This document shows, piece after piece, positions 1 to 5,505 of a DNA stretch of 5,955 nt. Location of the stretch: positions 1 to 5,955 of the forward strand of contig CACXFP010000282.1 of the NCBI GenBank assembly GCA_902766985.1, in the 5' to 3' direction. Each line of letters starts with the position of its first letter. The stretch's first letter is position 1. The notes below the pieces were generated by a model that had not been told where the DNA came from, did no database searches, and was given only the letters and a program-made list of their open reading frames with translations. Position numbers and translations under genes: made by a program. Source of the stretch: an uncultured Bacteroidia bacterium. Lineage in GTDB: Bacteria; Bacteroidota; Bacteroidia; Bacteroidales; UBA932.

Positions 1-1
1 A

Positions 2-676
2 GGTTTCAACAAGGAGAAGAACGTCTTCATACCGAAAGGAACAATATCCTTCGGAATCTCCTTCACCGGTTCTTCCGGGGATATAGGTAAGAACGGCGGC
101 TTCACGGTCTTTCCTTCCCTGATCAAGGATCTGGATGGATCATATACCACCTTCGGCATTTCACCCGCGGCAGGATATTTCGTCATGGACAACCTGAGCG
201 TCGGAGTCAAGTTCAAGTACGCGGGGACCAGACTGAATATCGGGAACGCCGCCGTCTCCCTCGATGACGACCTGTCCTTCGGAATCGAGGACAAGGGCTA
301 TCGCAGGCAATCCTACGCCGGATCCCTGTTCTGCCGCTACTATGTCCCTTTCATGGGTTCGAGGATCTTCGGATGGTTCGTAGAGGGAGGATTCAATTAC
401 AAATATGCCCAGGGGATAAACTTCCAGCTCGAAGAAGGGCTGAAACACGGGGTATACAACGATACCTATGTCACTTCCCTCACCATCGACCCGGGAATAT
501 GTTTCTTCGTGGCGGACCAGGTGAGTTTCGAGGCCCAGATCGGCCTGGCTGAAATCGGAATGACGAAAATCAAGCAGTCCGAGAACCAGGTCAAGACAAG
601 CGAGGCTTCCCAGTTCAGGTTCAGCGGAGGGATCGACATCCTCGACATAAAGATCGGAGCAAGATTTTTTTTCTAA
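2..676 (+). CDS. Outer-membrane beta-barrel protein, C-terminal 224 residues (5' end outside window)
   Basis: The frame is open from base 2 to the TAA at 674-676. An internal Met at 185 would give only 163 residues, but the upstream codons read on as convincing protein (NVFIPKGTISFGISFTGSSG), so the true start lies before the window. Visible sequence is a run of alternating, aromatic-rich strands with Gly/Asn/Asp turns (GYFVMDNLSVGVKFKYAG, YAGSLFCRYYVPF, FGWFVEGGFNYKYAQG, DPGICFFVADQVSFEAQIGL). It ends in RFFF, the terminal aromatic expected of a BAM-inserted barrel. From memory, the NVFIPKG start, the Y(I/V)P strand and the late IKQ..NQV segment match a Bacteroidales barrel family of about 250 residues usually found just before a PCMD lipoprotein. 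Only the signal peptide and a few residues are therefore probably missing. It is followed 3 bases later by the lipoprotein gene. Function is unknown: no plug, OmpA domain or TonB box is visible. A small porin or an anchor for the lipoprotein are both possible. Confidence 0.85.
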   Translation, partial: GFNKEKNVFIPKGTISFGISFTGSSGDIGKNGGFTVFPSLIKDLDGSYTTFGISPAAGYFVMDNLSVGVKFKYAGTRLNIGNAAVSLDDDLSFGIEDKGYRRQSYAGSLFCRYYVPFMGSRIFGWFVEGGFNYKYAQGINFQLEEGLKHGVYNDTYVTSLTIDPGICFFVADQVSFEAQIGLAEIGMTKIKQSENQVKTSEASQFRFSGGIDILDIKIGARFFF

Positions 677-685
677 AGGATGATG
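674..685 (+). promoter_or_regulatory. Stop/start junction suggesting translational coupling
   Basis: The barrel gene's TAA is followed by AGG and then two consecutive ATG codons (680 and 683). The purine run AAAGGA overlaps the first ATG, too close to act as a normal ribosome binding site for it and very close even for the second. Initiation by ribosomes finishing the upstream gene is the simplest reading, which would tie production of barrel and lipoprotein together. This is inferred from spacing only. Confidence 0.5.
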
Positions 686-2275
686 AGACGCGCTTTGCTA
701 CTCACGGCCGCTTTGGCTTCCCTCGTATCCTGCCGTTTCAAGAACGACCTGGACTATCCGGTCATTCCGGCCGAGATACTTGACATCCAGGTCGACGGAC
801 AGTCCGGGCTAAGGATTGACGCAGCGTCGCGAGAAGCGGTGATCACCCTTGACGAGACGGCCGACCCCGGCGCGCTCCACCTCATTTCCGTTACTTACAG
901 CGAAGACGCGTCTCCCCTCGAGCCTCTCCCGGCGACCCTCGACCTGCGCTCCCCCATAACCGTCACACTCAGGACGTACCAGGATTATGAATGGACTATC
1001 TCCGCCGTCCAGAATATCAACAGGTACATCGTCTGCGACAACCAGATGGAAGAGGCACGGTTCAATCCGGAGGACAGGATGGCCTACGTCTATGTCGCCG
1101 ACAGCCAGCCTCTATCCTCGGTGGTTTTCAGGGATATGAAACTGGAACCTGAAGGGTCGGTAATCGTTTCCACAACAGGATGGGACAGTGATTTCCAGAG
1201 TGTGTACCAGACTACCCAGGAGGTCAGCTTCCCCATGACACTGTCATGCGTGCTGGAAAGGACCTTCGACGTCATGTACAATGGCGAAAAGAGGGTGTGG
1301 ACGGTCAAGGCTATCCAGGTTGAATTAAACACCATGATCGCTTCGGTGGACGCCTTCTCGTATTCGGCGAAACTCAGGGGTATCTTCCGCGGGGAGAATC
1401 CTGTAATAGAGTATCGCAGGGCCGATGCGGAGGAATGGACCGCCGCTGAAAACGCTACAGTGGCCGGAGTGGGCATTTCCGTCACCCTTGAGGGCCTCGA
1501 GCCGGGAACAGACTATGTCGCCAGGGTAAGGTGCGGCGAGACCGTATCTCCGGAGAAGGCTTTCTCTACCGAACAGGCCGTACAACTCTACAACATGGGC
1601 TTCGACGAATGGCACCTGGACGGCAAGGTCTGGTATCCATTCCCGAGCGGAGCCACCGGGGACCGGCTGGTCTGGGATTCGGCCAACAAGGCTACGGCCT
1701 CCTTCACGGGAAGTTCTACCACACCAGAGGAAGATTTCGTCGCTGTCGGAGGCCCGGGCAAGAAGGCGGTACGCCTTGAAAGCAGCTACGCCGTGGTTAA
1801 ATTCGCCGCGGGCAACCTGTTCACCGGCAATTTCGTCAAACTGGCCGGCCTTGGCGCGGAACTCGCATGGGGCGTCCCGTTCGATGTGAGGCCGGAATCC
1901 TTGAAAGGATATCTCAGCTACAAGCCGGCTCAGATTACGGATGCGGACGACAGCCATAAAGACCTTCTCGGTAAAAACGACACCGGCCACGTCATTGTCA
2001 TCCTGACCGACTGGGATGAACAGTTCCACGTGAAGAGTGCCGAAAAGGTGTTCGTGGATTTCGACAACGACCCCGGAATAATAGCTTACGGGAAATTCTC
2101 CACCGATCAGGACACCGGCGGATACATAGGGTTCGACCTGAAACTTGAATACCGCTCATCCAGGAAGCCTACCATGGCTGTAATCGTGGCATCATCCAGC
2201 GCACTCGGGGATTATTTCACCGGAGGGCGCGGAAGCGTGCTTCACCTGGATGAATTTGAATTCGTATACAGATAG
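680..2275 (+). CDS. Surface lipoprotein with N-terminal Ig-like modules and C-terminal PCMD domain
   Basis: The product has 531 residues. Residues 1-18 form a lipoprotein signal peptide: Arg3-Arg4, a hydrophobic core, then the lipobox LVSC with Cys18 as the lipidated residue. Acidic residues at 23 and 25 follow and might act as a weak surface-export signal. Residues about 30-111 and 112-213 look like two related beta-sandwich modules, each closing with W-T-[IV]-x-A-[IV]-Q (105-111 and 207-213). Residues about 221-297 resemble fibronectin type III (EGLEPGTDYVARVRCG). Residues 303 to the end match the putative carbohydrate metabolism domain (PCMD, Pfam PF13201): NMGFDEWHLDGKVWYPFPSG at the start and GRGSVLHLDEFEFVY at the end, a jelly-roll-like pattern. 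PCMD is named from context; no catalytic activity is established and I see no catalytic motif. ATG at 680 and ATG at 683 are both possible starts. Either gives an intact signal peptide and sits just after the upstream stop, so translational coupling is likely. Glycan binding is an inference. Confidence 0.88.
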   Translation: MMRRALLLTAALASLVSCRFKNDLDYPVIPAEILDIQVDGQSGLRIDAASREAVITLDETADPGALHLISVTYSEDASPLEPLPATLDLRSPITVTLRTYQDYEWTISAVQNINRYIVCDNQMEEARFNPEDRMAYVYVADSQPLSSVVFRDMKLEPEGSVIVSTTGWDSDFQSVYQTTQEVSFPMTLSCVLERTFDVMYNGEKRVWTVKAIQVELNTMIASVDAFSYSAKLRGIFRGENPVIEYRRADAEEWTAAENATVAGVGISVTLEGLEPGTDYVARVRCGETVSPEKAFSTEQAVQLYNMGFDEWHLDGKVWYPFPSGATGDRLVWDSANKATASFTGSSTTPEEDFVAVGGPGKKAVRLESSYAVVKFAAGNLFTGNFVKLAGLGAELAWGVPFDVRPESLKGYLSYKPAQITDADDSHKDLLGKNDTGHVIVILTDWDEQFHVKSAEKVFVDFDNDPGIIAYGKFSTDQDTGGYIGFDLKLEYRSSRKPTMAVIVASSSALGDYFTGGRGSVLHLDEFEFVYR

Positions 2276-2286
2276 ACAGATAAATC

Positions 2287-2451
2287 CTATTTGATATCTT
2301 TTGGGGCGGGAACGGTTTTCCCGGCTTTCTCGGGAACTTCTTCTTTCTCCTCTCCTGAAACAGGGCTCATGGATTTCGAAGTGGAGTCCGGAGTATCTTT
2401 CACCGGCGGACGGGGAACGATGATGACTTTGGAAGGATTCTCTTTTTTCAT
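2287..2451 (-). CDS. Possible small Pro/Lys/Glu-rich hydrophilic protein, 54 residues
   Basis: This is an ATG-initiated frame from 2451 to the TAG at 2287-2289; an in-frame TAA lies a few codons upstream of the ATG, so the start is fixed. The product begins MKKENPSKVIIVPRPPVKD and ends KTVPAPKDIK. It has 10 Lys, 9 Pro, 6 Glu and 6 Ser, and no Leu, Cys, His, Gln or aromatic residue, so it should be disordered and soluble, with no signal peptide or membrane segment. Three VP-containing segments recur (positions 12-13, 39-40, 47-48). It starts 35 bases after the stop of the membrane-protein gene on the same strand, and I see no Bacteroidetes -7 box in that gap, so it would be co-transcribed. I do not recognise a family. 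The opposite strand is also open here, but it starts with TTG and gives a Phe/Ser/Gly-rich product typical of antisense translation, so this strand is the better choice. It may still be a chance frame. Confidence 0.5.
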   Translation of the reverse strand: MKKENPSKVIIVPRPPVKDTPDSTSKSMSPVSGEEKEEVPEKAGKTVPAPKDIK

Positions 2452-2486
2452 TGCTGATGGTATTATATTAAGTTAGGATATCTGTT

Positions 2487-3155
2487 TTATAATGAAAACC
2501 TTTTGCCAAGGAAAGCGTCGATTGCATCCAAGGCGTCGGTAATGTCTGAAGTGTCCGAAATGCTTTCGATACCATACAAGGAGGCAAGCCGGCGGATAAC
2601 GTAAAGGCCGTAATCGGTTTTTATGAAATCCCTGATGTCTATGCCCCCTGTCGATGCAAACTTTCCAGCCGTCTCCTCATTGACCGAACCCTCGAACTGG
2701 CTGTTCCGGGTATCAAGGTGACTGTTCAGGGCCGCGACTATTGTTCCGCAACTGTCATAAGCTCGTATTATCTTCATAGAAAGATCATTGCTGCCGATTT
2801 TCTGGAAAAGGGAAGAATTCTTCAATAGTTCAAGGGCATCCTGGCTGACAGAGATCGATGCTTCAGCGAAGATTATACCGCTGTGGTAACTTATCGAATC
2901 GGAAGGACAGCTGTCGATTTCCATCCTGTGCTGCAGTATATATTCCGCAGAAGCCTTTTCCTGCCACAGATAATCGCACATCACGGAAATGTCATCTACA
3001 TTGGCCTGCAGCTCGGTGCGTACAAGCTGGAGCGCTGAACGGACCTCCTTCCTGTCACGGGAACGGTCGATCATTCCCTGGATCGAGAATGTGATGACGA
3101 TGCCCAGGACTACTGAAAGGACATTGCTCAAGAAACTGGCGACGGACTCCTTCAT
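2487..3155 (-). CDS. Single-pass membrane protein resembling DUF6090, 222 residues
   Basis: Starting at the ATG at 3155, the product begins MKESVASFLSNVLSVVLGIV. Residues about 8-28 form one hydrophobic helix, followed at once by the charged stretch MIDRSRDRKEVRSALQLVR and a mostly helical region. This plan (a short N-terminus, a helix containing VxLGIxITF, an RxRDRKE-type basic segment, a 'L.LVRTEL..N' helix, then a polar domain) resembles the small Bacteroidota DUF6090 family. That assignment is from pattern memory and the family's function is unknown. The frame can be extended 16 codons upstream to a TTG at 3203, but that extension contains a textbook Bacteroidetes promoter (TTTG, 19 bases, TATATTTG), so it is almost certainly untranslated. 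By positive-inside logic the basic residues after the helix would favour a cytoplasmic C-terminus. The gene lies between the GH92 gene and the possible 54-residue frame and is visibly less GC-rich than the GH92, suggesting an unrelated accessory role. Confidence 0.75.
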   Translation of the reverse strand: MKESVASFLSNVLSVVLGIVITFSIQGMIDRSRDRKEVRSALQLVRTELQANVDDISVMCDYLWQEKASAEYILQHRMEIDSCPSDSISYHSGIIFAEASISVSQDALELLKNSSLFQKIGSNDLSMKIIRAYDSCGTIVAALNSHLDTRNSQFEGSVNEETAGKFASTGGIDIRDFIKTDYGLYVIRRLASLYGIESISDTSDITDALDAIDAFLGKRFSL

Positions 3156-3173
3156 AACGGTTTCGGCTTCTTT

Positions 3174-3204
3174 CAAATATAGCGATCTGTTATAAAATGG
3201 CAAA
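3174..3204 (-). promoter_or_regulatory. Bacteroidetes-type promoter (-33 TTTG, -7 TATATTTG) for the DUF6090-like gene
   Basis: On the minus strand TTTG (3204-3201) is followed by exactly 19 bases and then TATATTTG (3181-3174). This matches the known Bacteroides sigma-ABfr consensus of TTTG and TAnnTTTG with a 19-21 base spacer at every defined position. The box ends 18 bases before the ATG at 3155, predicting a very short leader. It lies in the gap after the GH92 stop codon, so the downstream genes can be transcribed independently of the mannosidase operon. Confidence 0.75.
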
Positions 3205-3230
3205 AAAACAGGAACTACCGGGCGGGCCCG
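3202..3230 (-). terminator. Weak candidate terminator at the end of the GH92 gene
   Basis: On the minus strand the last GH92 codons contain CGGG-CCCG-CCCG (3230-3219), able to form a 4-bp GC stem with a 4-base loop. It is followed after 10 bases by a run of seven T (3208-3202). The stem is short and the T-run too distant for a canonical intrinsic terminator, so this is only suggestive. The T-run ends in the TTTG that forms the -33 box of the next promoter. Confidence 0.2.
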
Positions 3231-5479
3231 CTGAGAGAGAACGGCGCCGCGTCTTTAGAAATGCACCTTCCCATAGCCGGGGAAGGTCCCATGACGAGAT
3301 GCAACTCCCCTCCGGCGGTAATGTCGTAATATGATATCCAGTTCTTCTCCAACGGCTTGCCGTTCAAGGTCGCAGACTGGATATATACGTTTTCCCGAGA
3401 ATTCCCCTCCGCGATTATGGTGAATTCCTTCCCGTCTTCAAGCGTGATGACAGCCTTGTTGAAAACAGGTGACCCAATGACGTACTGATCTGTTCCGGGC
3501 GTTACGCTGTATATGCCAAGGGCGCTCAGAGTATACCATGAGGACATTCCTCCCTGGTCCTCATCGCCGGGATATCCGGTGGGGCCGCTGTTGTAAAGCC
3601 TCCTCATTATCTCACGCACCCAATACTGAGTCTTCCAGGGCTGGCCTGCGTAGAGGTAAAGGTAAGGCATGTGCTGGATGGGCTGGTTCCCGTGGGCGTA
3701 CTGTCCCATCCCGGCATACTCCATCTCCGCCATCTCATGGATTACGTAACGATAGCTTCCCGGATTCATGACTGGAGGTGTAGTGAACACTGCATCAAGT
3801 TTTTCCGTGAATGCCTCGTCGCTTCCAAACAGGTTGATGAGCCCCTGTACATCCTGGAAAACGGACCAGAGGTAGTGCCACGCGTCACCCTCCACGTATG
3901 GGCCTCCCCACTCGACAGGATCGAACGGTTCATACCAGCTGCCGTCCTCCATCCTGCCGCGCATGAATCCCGTTTCGGGGTCGAAAACGTTGCGGTAGTT
4001 ATACATAGCACCGGAATAAATCCTCTTGTAGAACTCGTTCCCCGTGGCATCCGCAAGCTTCCACGCGCAGAAATCATCATAGGCGAACTCAAGGGTCTTT
4101 GCCGTCGATTCATTGCGTTTACCGTCAAACGGGACATATCCCAAGGTCCAGTATCCCTGCCATCCCGGGCGTCCGAAACGGTCGTGGTTCATGGACTCAT
4201 GCGCATATGCCTTCAGGGCCTTTTCCGGGTCGAAGGTCCGTATCCCCTTGGTCCAGGCATCGGCAAGGAGGGAAATGGAATGGTTGCCTATCATACCGCC
4301 GGTCTCTCCCGGAGAAGACCACTGGGGCAGCCAGCCGAGTTCGTCATAAGCCGAGAGAATTGCCTGCATATATTCTCCCTGCATCGTAGGATGGAGTATG
4401 TTGGACAGCGGGAACTGAGACCGGAAGGTATCCCAGAAACCATTGTCACTAAACATCTTGCCGTCATGGACTTTGCCATCATACGGGCTCCAGTGCCTTG
4501 GATTGCCGGAGGCGTCGTTTTCGTAGAATATCCTCGAGAAGAGGTTTGACCGCCAAAGGCAGGTATAGAAGGTTTTCATTTCTTCCAGAGTGGCACCGCT
4601 CACCTCCACCCTTGAAAGCAGGGCGTTCCACACCCTGGCCCCGTCATCAGCGACTTCGGACAAGGTCTTGAACGTTCCGAGCTCCTTTTCCATCGTAACA
4701 CGGGCCTGCTCTTCGCTGATATAGGATGAAGCAATGCGGATGTTCACCTTTGCGCCTTTCTTGAAGGCGAGGTATGCTCCGGCTCCCTTGCCGCTCTTCG
4801 AAGTAACGGACGGTTCGACGGTGTTTCCCTGGTTTTCCCATACCCCGTACTCCTCGAACGGGGTGTCGAATCTGATTACGAAACGGCATTTGAACGTCCC
4901 CTTGGCGTTTATCGCCCGGATATTGTCCACCCATCCGGTAACCTCCCTCCTCTCAGGGTCGATGCTCACTTCGCTGAAAGCGCTGTATCCGTCAATTACA
5001 AGATAGGCCTTTCCGCTCCGGGGATAGCTGATCTTCATAAAGTTGCACCTTTCCGTAGGAGCCATTTCCGTGGTGATGCCGTTATCGAAGGTAACCTTGT
5101 AATACTGCGGACGGGCCGTCTCCCTGTCGTGGCTGAATGACGCTCCCCTCTCCTTGAGGTCAGTAACGAGTTTTCCGGTCTCCGGCATCAGGATGAACAC
5201 TCCGTAATCGCCGGCCCATGGGCTGCACTGGTGGCTCTGTTCGAATCCGTTGATCCTGTCAGCCTTCCAGTCATATTTCCAGCCGTCATATTTCTCCCCG
5301 GTCTGCGGGCTCCACAAGTGCATGCCGAAAGGCCGGCCCGTGGCAGGATAGGTATTCCCGTGGCTGAAACTGAATTCTGAACGCGTCCCGACACGCGTAT
5401 CCACATAGGATGTAAAATCGGTCGCTCCGGTCCCGATTGCAGCAAGGACCGCCACTAAGCATAGAACTATTCTTTTCAT
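3215..5479 (-). CDS. Secreted GH92 family exo-alpha-mannosidase, probably alpha-1,2-specific
   Basis: The 754-residue product is full length for glycoside hydrolase family 92, a calcium-dependent, inverting exo-alpha-mannosidase family (putative alpha-1,2-mannosidase, TIGR01180). Residues 1-19 are a Sec signal peptide (MKRIVLCLVAVLAAIGTGA); Cys7 is too early for a lipobox, so a periplasmic or secreted product is expected. The N-terminal beta-sandwich starts YVDTRVGT and carries GNTYPATGRPFGM (41-53), INGFEQSH and Trp88 in SPWAGDYG. The C-terminal (alpha/alpha)6 catalytic domain carries YVEGDAWHYLW with Glu530 (general acid), His581-Glu582 (HEMAEMEYAG), AHGNQPIQHMPYLYLYAGQP (595-614), GDEDQGGMSSWY with Asp639 and Asp641 (general base), then IGSPVF and YIQSATLNGK. 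These match the BT3990 residues I recall, so no active-site loss is apparent. The ATG at 5479 sits 26 bases after the stop of the phosphatase-like gene, with no promoter visible between, so an operon is likely. Likely substrates are mannosylated host N-glycans or yeast mannan; linkage specificity is inferred. Confidence 0.95.
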   Translation of the reverse strand: MKRIVLCLVAVLAAIGTGATDFTSYVDTRVGTRSEFSFSHGNTYPATGRPFGMHLWSPQTGEKYDGWKYDWKADRINGFEQSHQCSPWAGDYGVFILMPETGKLVTDLKERGASFSHDRETARPQYYKVTFDNGITTEMAPTERCNFMKISYPRSGKAYLVIDGYSAFSEVSIDPERREVTGWVDNIRAINAKGTFKCRFVIRFDTPFEEYGVWENQGNTVEPSVTSKSGKGAGAYLAFKKGAKVNIRIASSYISEEQARVTMEKELGTFKTLSEVADDGARVWNALLSRVEVSGATLEEMKTFYTCLWRSNLFSRIFYENDASGNPRHWSPYDGKVHDGKMFSDNGFWDTFRSQFPLSNILHPTMQGEYMQAILSAYDELGWLPQWSSPGETGGMIGNHSISLLADAWTKGIRTFDPEKALKAYAHESMNHDRFGRPGWQGYWTLGYVPFDGKRNESTAKTLEFAYDDFCAWKLADATGNEFYKRIYSGAMYNYRNVFDPETGFMRGRMEDGSWYEPFDPVEWGGPYVEGDAWHYLWSVFQDVQGLINLFGSDEAFTEKLDAVFTTPPVMNPGSYRYVIHEMAEMEYAGMGQYAHGNQPIQHMPYLYLYAGQPWKTQYWVREIMRRLYNSGPTGYPGDEDQGGMSSWYTLSALGIYSVTPGTDQYVIGSPVFNKAVITLEDGKEFTIIAEGNSRENVYIQSATLNGKPLEKNWISYYDITAGGELHLVMGPSPAMGRCISKDAAPFSLSGPAR

Positions 5480-5505
5480 CTCTTAAAATGGTATTAACCG
5501 TTTAT

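Noticed and set aside
185..676. Treating the ATG at 185 as the start of the barrel gene
   Set aside because: The frame is open upstream to base 2 with barrel-like sequence, and starting at 185 would give no signal peptide, so the gene is partial at the window edge.
1325..2029. Minus-strand open frame of 234 codons inside the PCMD lipoprotein gene
   Set aside because: It is antisense to a well-supported lipoprotein with a lipobox and a PCMD domain. The product shows no family signature, only a shadow of the coding strand.
2291..2476. Plus-strand 61-codon frame after the lipoprotein gene
   Set aside because: It starts at TTG and has the Phe/Ser/Gly-rich composition typical of antisense translation. 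The opposite strand carries a cleaner ATG-initiated frame over the same bases.
3187..3211. Inverted repeat CTGTT-N15-AACAG over the -33 box and spacer of the minus-strand promoter
   Set aside because: A 5-bp arm in AT-rich DNA is easily due to chance and no regulator gene is nearby, so it is not called an operator.
3671..4549. Long plus-strand open frame (292 codons) inside the GH92 gene
   Set aside because: It is antisense to a gene with unmistakable GH92 motifs. Long antisense frames are expected from high-GC codon bias, and its product has no recognisable domain.
4647..5006. Overlapping small open frames on both strands inside the N-terminal half of the GH92 gene
   Set aside because: The region encodes the continuous GH92 beta-sandwich. 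The other frames show no start context, motif or plausible composition.
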